Shown: positions 23,952 through 35,716 of the stretch, piece by piece
How the letters are laid out: every line of letters starts with the position of its first letter
Position numbering within the stretch: position 1 is the first letter of the stretch
Assembly (NCBI GenBank): GCA_003665825.1
Contig: QPFY01000001.1
Span: forward strand, 1,171,001-1,235,000
Length of the DNA: 64,000 nt
Direction: 5' to 3'
Origin: Microbotryum silenes-acaulis
Lineage: Eukaryota; Basidiomycota; Microbotryomycetes; Microbotryales; Microbotryaceae
Notes under the pieces: generated by a model
What the model was told of the DNA's origin: nothing
Databases searched by the model: none
What the model saw: the letters and a program-made list of their open reading frames with translations, nothing else
Program-made: the position numbers and the translations under genes

Positions 23952-24497
23952 ATGCCGGACGACTTCCTCATCGATTTTCGTCGCTTGGTTGTGAGCACGA
24001 CGGCGATGTCGCAGGAATTGGCGACGCTGAAGCAGGAGTTTGCTCGTTTCCAACAACCCACCTCGTCCTGCGGCGGCAACATCCAAGGGCCTCAGCAGGT
24101 GCAGCATGGCGGCCAAAGTCAGCCTCAAAGGAACTCTCAAGGCTATGGATATGGTGGATACGGAGGGGGAGGAGGACAGCAAAGCGGACAAGCTCTACCC
24201 TACGGCTACGGCACCGGCGCTAATGCGATTCCTCCTGCTCCTCGTGCTCCTCATGCTTCCGGACTCGACTGTCGTGGCTGCGGACTCGGGGGTCATTCAA
24301 CTCGCTTCTGTCCCAAGGTGTTGGAGCGAAAGTCGGAAGGGGATGTGACGGAGGAAGAAGGAAGGTATTATTTCCGAGGTCAAGAGTGTCCTATGGCGCA
24401 CCGTCTGCCGGAGCAAATGCCAACGTTTGAGCTTCTTTGGAACGCTTGGGAGAAAGGACTGCAACAGAGGAAAGGGGCCGAGTTGGGGGGCGGATGA
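23952..24497 (+). CDS. retrotransposon Gag-like protein with a CCHC zinc knuckle
   Basis: Begins MPDDFLIDFRRLVV, has a short helical segment (AMSQELATLKQEFARFQQ), then a Gly/Tyr/Gln-rich stretch. One zinc knuckle follows, CRGCGLGGHSTRFC (CX2CX4HX4C), with a C-terminal segment LPEQMPTFELLWNAWEKGL. About 181 aa to a stop at 24497. It sits directly downstream of the LTR, so it is probably the gag of an element that shares that LTR with the upstream pol fragment. Other frames continue to about 24783 without a clear pol domain, so the element is truncated. Confidence 0.62.
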   Translation: MPDDFLIDFRRLVVSTTAMSQELATLKQEFARFQQPTSSCGGNIQGPQQVQHGGQSQPQRNSQGYGYGGYGGGGGQQSGQALPYGYGTGANAIPPAPRAPHASGLDCRGCGLGGHSTRFCPKVLERKSEGDVTEEEGRYYFRGQECPMAHRLPEQMPTFELLWNAWEKGLQQRKGAELGGG

Positions 24498-24910
24498 ATC
24501 GATGGGCCAGGGCACGGGAACGGCGATGCGAACGAATGTCGCTTTCTTCTCTTCGGCGGACGAGAGTAACGAGCAGGGGGCCCCTGTTGATCTCTACGCG
24601 GCTTCACGTCAAGGTTGTGCGCGTTCTCCCAGCGGTCGCTATGAAGAGGCGTTGAAGAAAACGCTCGGCGGAACGCGCAGAACGATGGGGTTTCTTGGGA
24701 GGTGTGCAGGAATTAGCAGGCTGCCAATCGGCCTCGCCGAGGAGGCGGAGGCTGAAGCTTCGTTCTACTGGCCCTGGAGTTGACGGGACTTAGAAGTCGA
24801 TTGGGTCACAATGAGAGATTCTGCTTCACGCCTTCAATTCCGAGAGAACAGAAACATGAAAAGGAAACGTGCACCATAAAACTGAACAAGTATCATCAAC
24901 TCTGTGTGGT
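24498..24910. other. decayed retroelement sequence, no gene supported
   Basis: Open frames here (for example 24427-24783) continue from the Gag region in shifted phase but show no protease, integrase or reverse transcriptase motif. Convergent with the end of CAP2. Confidence 0.4.
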
Positions 24911-26466
24911 TCAGACCGACAAACCGGATCCTGCCTGTGCCGCATTCTTGCCTCGGAGTAGTCCTACTAGCTCGCCCTGCAGTGCCAATCGTTTGTTCTG
25001 CTCGCCATACCCAACAGTCGAGCGTAATGATGAGACGATGTCTTTTGTCTCTACAAGCAGTCAGAGTCCAACTGTCAGCGCTGCTTGCGGGATTGCTCTG
25101 ATCAGCATACCTTCCCACGTACTGCTGAAGTATACCTCTTGCAAAAGGTTGCGCATCTTGATCTCCATGTCCTCGATCATGCGACCCAGATTGACTATGT
25201 GGGAGCCTAGCTGGTTCGATGCGGGGTCGAGTGGCGCTTCCAACTCGTTCTGCGCAGTTGCTCGCACCATCAAACGTAGTATCAGCACTGGTAGTGAGTC
25301 GTCCAACAAGCTGTAGCAAGTTGATAGCTCTTACCTGGCGCGTCATGCTACCGCATAGAGTGAATTCGCTCTGCTCAGGCGCTTCTCTTGCTGTCCTCGA
25401 GATGTAAAGCATCACTGTAGATGTAAGTTTGTAATGCGCCGTTCTACCTCGCTCTGAGGCCTCGAAAACGTGCACTGTCGGTGAGGTCACTCGCGCGAGT
25501 CAATAGCAGCCCAGCAGCCCTAGATCCACGTCGCCAACAGAAAGTAGACTTACCCGAGTCCCAAGAGGAAGTGGACGCAGACGAAGACGACATTCCATTG
25601 GCTAGAGTCCGCCAATACAAAGTAAATCAGGGGCGCCATGTTAGCAGGCGCGGGATCGACGATCATGCTCTTGCTTGAGTGTAACCTACATTTCTGCAAC
25701 AGGACGACTCCAGCAAATCCACCGTCGATATCCCATAGGTAAACTGACGACACGCCCCCCTCATAATACCTGATTAACAAGGAATGGCGAGACAGGGGGG
25801 CTCCGTTCAGCATTGTGAAAAATAAAATGTAGCGGTCTGGCGGTCGTCCCATAGTCGCAGAAGCTCACAAGTCTCGGTACACATCAAAGCTGTCGTTCAT
25901 AGTAATTTCAAGTTGGCGCAGCTTGGGCGAAGGCGTCGTTCCATCCGCAAGTGGTGGGTCGTAGGCGTTTGTCCAGGGCGACCTACAGTGTAGAGCGAAA
26001 GGTGAGGTGGTCAGAACAACAAGCAGCTGATATGGCTACTGCGTATTGCGGACTGCTTGTTGCGACTCGCCTGTACGACTCTCCATCACGATTGTAATCA
26101 CAGACCTGCAACATGTCGGTTAAGCCCCATCAGCCGCACGGTCGGACCATCGAGTGACGACACCCGTCCGTCACCTCGGGCATGCGCCCCAATCGAGTGT
26201 CTTGTGAGTAACTGACAAGGTATTGCTTCGATTCTTTGTCGACATGTACCTTGAGCGGCTGATCGACGGAGCTGAGTATGTCGTCGGCCAAGTCCGGCAG
26301 AATGTCGCACAGGAGGCCAAGATTATGCTCGATCCGATGCGGCGGCAGTCGTCGGGCCAAGTCAAGGCAAGCCGACAACGTGTCTTCATCTTTGGTATCT
26401 GAACGTCAGTCACGAACCACAGAAGTGACTGGCCCATCGAGTAACGAAGAAGAGCTTACTTGACAT
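24911..26466 (-). CDS. CAP2: F-actin-capping protein subunit beta, 290 aa
   Basis: Beta subunit of the heterodimeric capping protein that binds actin-filament barbed ends in patches and the cortex. Nine exons (minus strand, in reading order): 26466-26460, 26398-26217, 26105-26071, 25982-25869, 25769-25690, 25601-25554, 25474-25335, 25249-25123, 25050-24911 (873 nt, in frame). Diagnostic family text is continuous across junctions: [110 protein letters not shown] and [13 protein letters not shown]. The exon 3/4 junction needs a GC donor (TACAG|GCGAGT) to keep the invariant SYRSPW. The first exon codes only two residues plus one base. Length is normal for the family. It is divergent from the zinc-finger gene at 27230. 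Confidence 0.95.
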
Positions 26467-26794
26467 GTTGTAGAGCACCGGCGAATTGGAGAGGTGACGC
26501 GCCGGGACGTGTGGGGGTGAGCACAATCGAGACGATGACGTGTGCCAGGCCTTTGGAAGGGATACGCTACTGGGGGCCGAGGGACAGTGGAGTCGGAGGG
26601 TGGCCTAGTTTGAGGATGTGCGGAGGAGGGCGGACCTGGGAGGAGGACGAAGTTGCAGTCTGCTGCGGTGGATTGCTGAACTCGACCAGGCGCTAATGTC
26701 GCATTATAATTTACTAGGGCTCGGGGGGCGCTCCGCGCCCACCTACCTCCCTGCGTAAATGAGGGTCGTTGCGAGCTCCGCCCGCACCTCCCGG

Positions 26795-26825
<31 letters not shown>

Positions 26826-27229
26826 TGGAAAGATCGGCGCGCGCGCGGCTGAGAACCTTATTTAAGTCGTGCATTCTTTTATGTAGATGTAGATGACGCT
26901 TGACTGGCTTTGACTGGTCGAACGAGCCTGAGCGCCTGAACTCTGAGCTTGTCTTCCCCCTCTTCTCTCCCCACTCGCCGACTTGCCTGGCCTCGCCAAG
27001 ACTCGCTAGCTAATTCTGCTACCGAGACGTCCTTCCCCGTTCTCGCGGCAGCTCGGTTGACTCATCCATCGTCTTTGCCCGCTCGCGCTCCCTGCTACCC
27101 CGCTTCCAGCTTCCAGCTTCCGTCCCGACATCACATTGCATGTTTCCGCCCACAGCGGTCATCTCCGAACCCATCTTCCCTTCTGACGGCACCTACTGTA
27201 GCCTGTAGACTTGCCCTTCCTAGCATCCC
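26467..27229. promoter_or_regulatory. shared upstream region of CAP2 (-) and the C2H2 factor (+), carrying a G28 run and a hAT fragment
   Basis: A 763-bp divergent intergenic region. It contains an uninterrupted run of 28 G (26798-26825) and, 20 bp further on, a 49-bp exact copy of the hAT right-end block. Start-site assignment and promoter function are inference from gene orientation. Confidence 0.5.
26846..26894 (-). repeat. solitary 49-bp copy of the hAT right-end block
   Basis: Exact reverse complement of 12123-12171, with no terminal repeat and no other hAT sequence beside it. It lies between a GC-alternating tract and unique DNA. Confidence 0.9.
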
Positions 27230-28634
27230 ATGGTGTCCTCGTTGTCCGCCAGCTCGTCGTCATCATCGCCATCAGTCCATACGCCGAATGACTCGGACTC
27301 GTCCACACCGCCTTCGCCATCATGGCACCCTAGAACCGGCAATCCGAACACATACCTCGAGCCCGTGCCTCTCGAAATCAATGCTCCAGGCGTGAACCAT
27401 TCGGGACATGGTGCGATCTACCGGAGGAGGCAAGCCGACAAGAGCGCTGGATCTTACACGTCTCGCACACCTCTGCCGCCCCATCCGAGCCACTACGACC
27501 CCGCAACGCTCACCATCGCCCAATGCCAGTGGAACGACTGCGGCCGTCAGTTTTATGAACTAGAACCTCTGATCGAACATCTGCACAACAGTAAGTCACG
27601 ACACAAAGCCCACCTTTCGGCGGCTGACGAGAGCCTCGACCGGTTTGGTCCACGTCCACAGCCCATGCCTTCCCTGAAGTCGGACAACATCAAGAACAGC
27701 AGACTGCGCAGCGGAAAGGCCCGCCGATGTTCACGTGCGAATGGACAGGTTGCCCTCGTCGAGGGAAGAATCAGAACAGTCGATTCGCCCTCGTCGGTCA
27801 TTTGCGATCCCACACCGGTGAGAAGCCGTTCATCTGTCCGCGCCCGGGTACGTCACTCTTCCTCTCTTTCTCTCTCTTTCGCGCCGCGTGTCAGCGCCCG
27901 GATTTTCGAAAAGTAGACGACACAGCAATGTCTTACCGAGCGGGGTCTTTCTTGTCTTTCCTGCTCTGTTTTCCCAGAATGCGACAAATCCTTCACACGC
28001 ACGGATGCGCTTCAAAAGCACATGCGGATACAACACGGTGACAGGATTCTGCCCTCTCGAAAACCTCCGCTCAAAAAACGCAAGGCCGCAACTGTCCTCG
28101 GGGCTCGAGCCTCCTCCGTGGAATCAGAAAGCGGGACGACCTTGCACGAGTCGAATCTGGACGAGGAGCTACTACCTCTCGGTCCAGACGATGGCGAAGA
28201 CCTGATGAACACTCATGACGTTCAGTGGAGCCCGGACGAGCTCGAAGTCTTCAAGCGGCACCCGGAGTGCAGTCGAGAATTTCTAGCCTACGTTCTTCTC
28301 AAAGCACAATGGCGTGCTGCTCTTCAGGAGCAAGAGACCTTGGCAAGCGAAGTCGAGGTGATTGGAACACGTGAAGCCGAGCTGGCGTCCCAATGCGAGG
28401 ACCTAGTTAGGCACATTCTTCAGCGCGAACTACAGTGAGTTCATACCTCGGCTATCTCACGTCCGCGTCCAGTATTGTAAGGCTCACGTTAACCCTCTTG
28501 ATTGATGTTCCTTTAGATCACCGCAAGACGCCCGCATCGTGGAGTTCTCGACTGCCTTCAATCATGAGCCGCCTTCGATGCCAGTCGCATGGGCAGGCGA
28601 ATCCAGTGCCGCCGCGAAGACGCTCAAGTCATGA
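27230..28634 (+). CDS. C2H2 zinc-finger protein (GLI/ZIC/Zap1-like finger cluster), 367 aa
   Basis: Four exons 27230-27590, 27680-27847, 27978-28434, 28517-28634 close in frame (1104 nt). After a Ser/Pro-rich N-terminus, three linked fingers follow: CQWNDC ... HLH (C99, C104, H117, H119), CEWTGC ... HLRSH (C140, C145, H161, H165) and CPRPEC ... HMRIQH (C173, C178, H191, H196), with the TGEKPF linker between the second and third. The widened CxWxxC fingers are the GLI/ZIC/Zap1 style found in fungal regulators. A basic patch (KPPLKKRKAA) follows as a likely nuclear signal, then an acidic segment and a C-terminal helix/coiled-coil (about 240-325). Expected role: nuclear DNA-binding transcription factor; targets cannot be told from sequence. 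Confidence 0.9.
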
Positions 28635-29456
28635 AGACGATCGGTCCTCTTCCGGTGGCGTCAAGAGAAGGGGTTTGGCAGCTGCATGATGGTATCCAAA
28701 CAATCGACAGCCGCGATCTGCATCGTGCAGCTGATCACCTAAACTTGAATAAATCCAGACCGGCGGACCTCCAGACCGGCGTGAGATTACGACTTCAAGA
28801 CTTCAAACAGCCAGAAGTGGGTGCGAAATTGTTAGACCCTCGATGGGTCTGCGGTTCTTGCACCCAGTGCTAGCTACTTGACCTTGCCCCTTCATCTCGT
28901 GCTTCGAGCCCTACCATAGTTCTGCACCTCTGGAGAATGTCATTAGAAGCGAGTCAAATCAGCGCAACGAGAACCTGTCACTGAGCCACCCAATGCCACA
29001 GTGATTCAGTGACAATTCAAAAACTTCTCAATTTCGTGTACACCGTCTTTCTTCTCTTCCTCTCGCTCTCGCTCTCGCTCTCGCTCTCGCTCTCGCTCTC
29101 GCTCTCGCTCTCGCTCTCGCTCTCGCTCTCGCTCTCGCTCTCGCTTTCGCTCTTGCTCTCGCTTTCTCTCTCTTAAACACTAAGATTTCGACAAGAGTCT
29201 GTGTCTGTGTGTGTTTCAGTGGTCCAGTGGCAGCCCAAGTAAATTTTCACACTGCAAGTGCGGCCTATACTCATGATTACAGGTCGAGAGGCCGACAGAG
29301 GCTGGCAGTAGGCTGGCAGAGGCTGGCCGCACCTTGCTCGGCGAGAATCTCGACAGCTCTCTTCACCTTTACGCGTGCCACACGTCACGGCTCACTTTCA
29401 AACACTAGCCCAAACCAAGCTAGTTGAACCTTTAGCCACCAACTTCGACCACAAGT
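28635..29456. repeat. intergenic with a (CTCGCT)n microsatellite
   Basis: The 3' region of the zinc-finger gene, with no other gene seen. 29061-29145 is a hexanucleotide array of TCTCGC, about 14 units with a few base changes at the right end. 29290-29330 has short repeats of GGCTGGCAG. Confidence 0.8.
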
Positions 29457-31090
29457 ATGAGCAGGCAAGTCTGGAGCACACTCCGTGCTACTGTCGGCAC
29501 GGCTTTCGCAGTGTGAGTGTACCTATTTCTTCTTTATCAAGTCGCGATGGGGCAATCAACGTGGGGCAGGTGAAGCGAAGTCGCCCTGCAGTGGCGTCCT
29601 GACGGTGTAGCGGTATTGGCGACTTGCGCCTTAGAAGGACCGTAGCTGTTCACTGTACGAGAAAATATTTCTGACCAAAGTTTTCGAGTTTGATTGCAGT
29701 CAAGCTGTCTGCGCATCCGTAGCGATCCCGCTGCAGACCGAGAAGGTGAAATGCGTCATCAAGGCCGACGGAAGCGTCGCTTATCTGATGAACTCAGCAG
29801 AGACGTCAACTGACATTACCCAGGATTCAACATCCACATCGCATCTTAGTATTATGACCTGGCTGGATCGGCAACGTTCATTGGATGCACTCTAGTGTCT
29901 CTGTGTAAGTCCGATCTGTGGGATCCAGCTTCTGCCTCTTGCCATCGCTGCACGTGCCGGCGTTCGCTCACGTTAGGTTGTTACCCTTGAAGACTGGCGA
30001 CCTTTACGAGCGGGTCTCCCCCTACCCTCCCCACTCACATTCCATCCACGCCAGATTGTGATGTCTGCGTTTTGCTGCATCTGGGCCGGTCGACTCGGTT
30101 CCTTCTTGTTCCAGGTACGTCATCGCACCGTTCCCGACGACTTTGACCGAGACGACTCACGTGACTCGGTTTTGTTCCTTCAAACTTTCCGTTTGACCAG
30201 AGAATCCAACGCTCCGGCAGTGACTCGCGATTTGACGAGATCAAAAAGTGAGCATTCTCATGTCGTTTTCGTTTCCCGAACAAAGAGCCTCGTGTTCACG
30301 GGCTTCGCCACTACTTTCAGACAACCGACCAAGTTTGCCGGCGCGTGGTTTTTACAAGGCGTCTGGGTTTCACTCACCGCGTTTCCAGTGTTTTGTGTGA
30401 GTCACTTCACTGCACGGCGCCAGATCAAGCAAGTCGGGAGTACTGATCAAGCGCTATATGGATGCAGGTCAATGCGGTACCTGCCCATCTGCAACCGCGC
30501 CTTGGCATTCGAGATGCCATCGCCTGTGCGCTGTGGTTAAGCGCTTTCGGCTACGAAGTGACCGCGGATCGTCAAAAATCGGCATGGCGCGCCGCGAAGG
30601 AGGCGAAAGAGCACGACGAGAAGTTCATCACCAGCGGTCTGTGGTCGCAATCTAGGCACCCCAACTATGTTGGAGAGGTGCTGCTTTGGACTGCTCAATT
30701 CGTTGGTTCCACCTCGGCGTTGTTGTCACCGGCCGTGGCCGGTCCCATCATCCCTCATTGGTTGGGCTACCTCGCGGTCGCCAGCCCGATGTTGGAATAC
30801 GCGTTGATTCGCTACATTAGCGGCGTTCCCATGCTAGAGGTGCGTTATCGTTCATTGCATTAGATCTGCGTCCTCGCCGGACGGGCTAAATATTGCTGGC
30901 GTTTATTTTCCCATAGGAATCTGGGGACAAAAAGTACGGTGATGATCCAAGATGGAAGGAGTACAAGCGGTAAGTCAAGGGCTCCCTATGGGATCGAGTC
31001 GCATGCCTGAACTACTCTGACTGAGCTTCACACCACTCTCATTGTTGTCACTATAGCACGACACCTGTTTTTTTCCCTCGACCCTGGTAA
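29457..31090 (+). CDS. DUF1295 / steroid 5-alpha-reductase-like membrane protein, 286 aa
   Basis: Integral membrane protein of the DUF1295 family, distantly related to steroid 5-alpha reductases and Icmt-type methyltransferases. Nine exons: 29457-29512, 29700-29745, 29850-29904, 29993-30114, 30201-30247, 30321-30396, 30468-30839, 30917-30969, 31057-31090 (861 nt, in frame). Family landmarks: QAVCASVAIPLQTEK near the start, YYDLAGSATFIGCTLVSL, IWAGRLGSFLFQRI followed by GSDSRFDEIKK, and the conserved SGLWSQSRHPNYVGEVLLW. The C-terminal SPMLEYALIRYISGVPMLE and YGDDPRWKEYKR end the protein. Several hydrophobic stretches fit a multi-pass endoplasmic-reticulum protein. The exon 4 acceptor is the least certain (29993, alternative a little downstream). 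The substrate is unknown for most fungal members. Ends 64 bp from the convergent MTC5 stop. Confidence 0.9.
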
Positions 31091-31154
31091 AATTGGATTA
31101 GAGTGCGCAACTTCCACTGAAGACGATGTAATACATGTAGAAAGAGAGAGGCAA

Positions 31155-34100
31155 CTACGACTGGCAATGCATAATCAATTGTTGAGACACGTTCTCCGAG
31201 TGGGAGTCTCTCACCACAAAACTACCGGCGATTCCACCCGAGTTCAAGCAATCGCATCCACATCCGGTGGCGCACACCGACTCGGATGCGAACCACGCGC
31301 GAGAGCATGACGTGTGGGCGACGTGCGCGCAAATAAGGCAAGTGGACGAAAGTGCTTTTTGTGCCCTCGTCAAATGCAATGCGTAGTTCAGTGAAAAGTG
31401 CTCGTATGATTCCGTACGGGGGGTGGAAAAAGCGGAGACTGACAAGTTACTGGGAGGTGACAAAGCGAACACGAGGGTGGCCTTGTTTCGGGTCGGTGGT
31501 TGCAAGGACGAGATGCCTTGCTTGTCGCCTTGGCAATGAAACGACAATTTGAGCATGCGCGGTGAATCGCTGTGGGAACAGGTGAATAGGGCGCCGAGAC
31601 ATGAACCTCCGATTTGTGCTGCGCAGAACGATTACCAAGGATTGAGGCTCACAAATTGAAGAGTTGGGCCCGAGTCCACTCCCCTTGGCTATGATCTCTG
31701 TAGCGAACTCCCCGCGCGAAGAGATGGGCTTGGTGACAGAAGAACAATACTTCAGGACGCGTAGTCGCTCGTTGTGAAAGCCCCAGCGATGTAGTAGGTC
31801 GGCGTAGGCAAACCGAAGGAGCTCCAGCTCAAGGCGTGCGCGGTCGCTAAGCCACCAGGCAGGCTTTCGTCTGTGGGAGCCATGATTCGTAAACGATTAG
31901 ATCAGGCCGAGAAAGTCATTTGTGGAAGGCGACACGCTTACAAGATGCGTGACGAAGTTGAGTACGCAACGGTAATGATTCGCCTACCCCCTTCGCCACG
32001 ACCGCATGGCCTAGGACGTCTTACACCGGCTTGATTTGGAGCTGGATTAGGGCCACTGCCGCTGATGAGGGCGACACTTGTTTCCCCAAAAGTCACCACG
32101 CTCGGGGACGCCTTGCCCGTTCGACTCGTTCTGAGAATAGGCTGCTTTGAGAACGAGGGCCTCGTCTCACCGCTGTTCAACGGGAAAGCCTCTATCGGCT
32201 CCGCATCCTCTGGCATCGTCCGCTTTGATGCCTTGGTCGATGGTGAGAATCGAGGTGTGTTGGCCGTTGCTAGCAGATTGAGGGAAGACATTGAGGCTGG
32301 TCGTGCGAGGTGGACGGGCCGATCTAGCGATCCTGGTGAGGCACTGGACACACCGCTGCGAAGTGACAGCACCGTGTTGTTGAAGAATCCCGAGAGGTTA
32401 GCCCATGATGGCTTGGGAGAAGAGCTACTCGGTCGCGCGGTACCAAAGGCTCCCCTACTCGCTAGCGGAGTCTGGCGAGAGTCGAACGGGGTCCCATCTC
32501 CCGAACCCGAGGTTGAAACGTTCCTATGACTGAAGTAGTCGACAGTTGGTGGTTCGGCGTCTACGATAGAGTTCTCGGAGGTGGCCATATCATATCGAGT
32601 GAGCGCCTCGAGTAGACAAGCGATAACCCCAAGAGTCGCGATGTCTCGGAGATGGACCAAAAAAGCCATCACATTGGGCAGCATCTCTGCAAGTAGCGAG
32701 CTGATTTCGTCCATCCCGACCCCGGAAGATTCGCTACCTGCCTGCAGAAGGCACTCGAGCGAGCTCCACACTTTGACCAACAGCAAGTCGTTGTCCTCGG
32801 CAGAGCTGAGTGCAGCCGCGCGAGTCACCGCGACCAGATCGTCCTGGAGTGGGCACAAGACACGCCCGCCACGAGATAGATCGAGATGTGCCACATTCTT
32901 GATCTTGACGAGCGTGCTGAAGGCTGGGGCACTCTGCTGATCCCCCGACGGGAAAGGTAGCGCGTCAAGCGTTGCAGATGCGCGCATAGTGTGTTCAGTG
33001 ACGAGTTGTAGCGCCTCGTCAGTCTCCTGATAGGCCGCTTGGCGAGGCTCGGTTGCTACTGCTCCGAACGCTTCGGAGAGTCTTGTTACCGTATGCGGGT
33101 GGGTATCTGATCGGTCCACATTCTCAGAGGGCGCTAGACCATGTTCGATGCTGACTGGGCCGTCCAATATGTCGATTGGGAAGAAGACGACAAGCTGACC
33201 GCGCGCCCCAAAGCTTGCACCGCATCGCCTAGGAGGGGGGACATTGACGCGTAGGTTGAGACGGACCACTCCGGCGGGCACGTTGCCGGTGACACCATCT
33301 TCAAGCGCATCGTCGACTTCGTCATCATCATCGTCCTCTCCAACCAACTCGCGCGTCTCGTCAAGAACCGACCGATCGCCGAGCAAGAAACGAAGCGCCG
33401 GTTCGAGCGAGTGAGCGCCTCGCTGAGCCCGTCCCGCCATCAATTTCCGCACGCCTTGAAGCAGTGCCGCTCTAGACTTGAGCGTTACGTCAGCGTTGCG
33501 TTCAAGTTCGATAGAGGGAGGCGCCGAGTGTGGGTACTGCCGCGGAAAAGTGAAGGTTGCCCGCAAGAACAATGGACTGTAGAGGGACACGGTGCAGGAT
33601 CGACTGGCAACACTGCACTTCTCGAAGCGCACGCGAGGAAATTTTCGCGTAAGCGTTGTAAATTCCTCTCCGAGATTCGAGAACTGAGAGTCCTTCGCAT
33701 GCGCGGTTCCTGTTTTCGTCGAACCGGGAGACAGAACGCTATCCGCGCGTTCCGTCTCGCCGCCTTCGCGAGCCGTGCCACCGTCGGTCCCGCGTTGCAA
33801 CGAGCTCGACCGAGTCTGCGTTCTTGAATCTCCATTCTCGCTTGTGCGTTCGCACGAGGCAGCGTTAATGGCATCGAGGTCTGACTGCGGGGCTGCGGTT
33901 GGTGCCTTGATGATTCTGACGCCTTCCATCCATGCCAGTCGGGCATGCGCTTTCTGTTTGCGGCTGCGCACACTCGATGTTGTCATGGTTGCTGCCCCGG
34001 ACCGCAGTTCGACGGAGAGAGGAGGTGCCGAATGAATAAGCGGCGATGCGATGGGGTGCTGCTTCGCGGCCAGCAACGAGGAGGCAAGAAGCGAGGAGCT

Positions 34101-35716
34101 CGGAGATGTGGCATTCGGTAATGTTGCCGAAAGCAGTGACGGCCCGGTCATCAGGTGGCGCGGAACCGCGGGCGCTGGAGAAGGCACAATCGAGAAAGGT
34201 GGCGGCGGAGCCGTGATCGTATCCGTGTACGTGCGGTAGGAAATATTTGCACCGCCTCGACGAGTCATCGGAATTGTGATGGGCGATCCCTTCTCGTGGC
34301 CAACGTCTCGCATGATCTCGTCAGAAATCGGCCAAAGCCGCAGCTGCCGATCTTTCGCCCAGGTGACGAGCTGGAATTGGCGATCATCAATGTCGAGATC
34401 GGCCCCGCCGCGCGTCCTCCAGACGAACTCCTTGACTCCCTCCCGTGCACCTTCGAACCGAGCGACTGGTTCGGCCGTGCGTCCTTGCACTACCCTGTCC
34501 AGTCCCCAGATACTCAATCCGTGGTCAGTCCTTTGAGGAAGGGTGAGCACGCCATCGCCGAAGGGCAAAAACCTGGCTCTCCACACAGGCGATGATGTCT
34601 GGACCGCTAGCAGCGACTGCGACGGGCTATCCAAGTTCCACGATTTGAACGACTTGTCCAAACTACAAGTGATCAGGTTCTTCGGATCCTTTCGCGACCA
34701 GTCGATGCCGTAGATCTTGGCGTCATGGCCTCTGATCTCCGTGACGGGTGCAGCCCCAAAACGATCATCCCATACGAGGACTTTGTTGTCGTGCGCTGAA
34801 GCGATGATATGCGGCTCGCGACGATTCCACTTGACCTGCGTGGCGCCTGATCCCCAGCTACAGACGCCCCAGACCGGTTTTCGAGCTCCCCCATAGCCGG
34901 TACGTAGGTCCCAACTGAACACCCAGCCATCGAGACCACAGGTGGCCAATATTTCTGCACACCCAGGCGACCAGTTGATGTCCGTACATGCTCGCGTGTG
35001 AGCATGAAGGGTGTGCTCAATATGTGAACTAGCCAACGACGGTGAGAAGTTGAGATTGTAGACGATGACTTGTTGGCAAGATGTTGAGACGACCCATTCA
35101 CTGCGGGCTGGAAACGGATTCCACTGCACCGATTCCCGAGCGTTTCAGTGGCCATTTTTAATGAGCCTTGGCGCCGAAGGTGATCTGAACCAAGCATGCA
35201 AAGGAGAGGAAACAGAGGACTGGCCTGAACATCCGCAACTTCCCAAGGAGAATGGTGGGGTAGGAACCGGGGTGGATCCCACGGGTTCTGAAGGTCGACG
35301 ATGAAGAGACCTTTCCGAGCGCCGAGAGCGACATCTCGATTCGACGGGGAGATGGACATGGACCCGACTGGCTGATCGAGATGTATGCTGAGCATCTGAT
35401 GAAACTGTGGAGTTGGAGTGAAAGTTCGCGTGAGCTCAGTCGGATAGTCGACGTATAAGTCTCGTTGACGCGTAGTGCTATCACTACGCGGAAGCGGACG
35501 GACCGTGTCATGATCATCGTCGTGCTCGAACGGTGCCGGATGGCCGCCGGCGTGTTGCAGCCCAGAACGGATCGAGGATTTGTGAAGGCTGCCCTCAAGG
35601 TGAGACTCTGACCGAGACGTGTCTCGGTAAGGACTTGTTTCCAGGTTGGGAGCGGGCTCGGCATTGGTGGCGGCGCTCGCTGCGGCGGTTGGGGGTGGTG
35701 GGGGAGAAAGGCTCAT
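31155..35716 (-). CDS. MTC5: SEA complex subunit MTC5/Sea3 (WDR59 homologue), about 1,390 aa
   Basis: Subunit of the SEACAT/GATOR2 complex, which sits on the vacuole and supports TORC1 signalling. Exon 1 35716-35225, exon 2 35123-32025, then smaller exons within 31880-31155 (boundaries approximate). Seen in order: a disordered N-terminus; WD40 repeats (VQWNPFPARSEWVVSTS, ACTDINWSPGCAEILATCGLDG, QVKWNRREPHIIASAHDNKV, IYGIDWSRKDPKNLITCSLD); and an RWD domain at about residues 645-745 (EEFTTLTRKFPRVRFEK ... SLYSPLFLRATFTFPRQYP). After a long linker come KPAWWLSDRARLELELLRFA and the Cys/His-rich RING-like end (CSNC ... CNHRP ... CSLCHLP ... CLICAHVAHTSC ... CATGCGCDC). WD40 + RWD + RING is diagnostic for WDR59 rather than WDR24. 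The exon 1/2 junction appears to use a GC donor (CAG|GCCAGT). An in-frame upstream ATG exists at 35794; 35716 is preferred because the 26 extra codons look non-coding. Confidence 0.9.

Noticed and set aside
29061..29145. (CTCGCT)n read as a CRISPR-like or coding repeat
   Set aside because: Perfect short hexamers without spacers, in intergenic eukaryotic DNA; a plain microsatellite.
33485..33973. Antisense and alternate-frame ORFs of 100-160 codons inside MTC5 (for example 33485-33973, 32065-32529, 34155-34595)
   Set aside because: Shadows of the 1,033-codon MTC5 exon. No conserved content and no splice context.
34909..35304. Second, longer N-terminal reading of the WD40 gene across 35225-35123
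   Set aside because: Reading through breaks the conserved VQWNP start of the first WD40 repeat. An intron there restores it.
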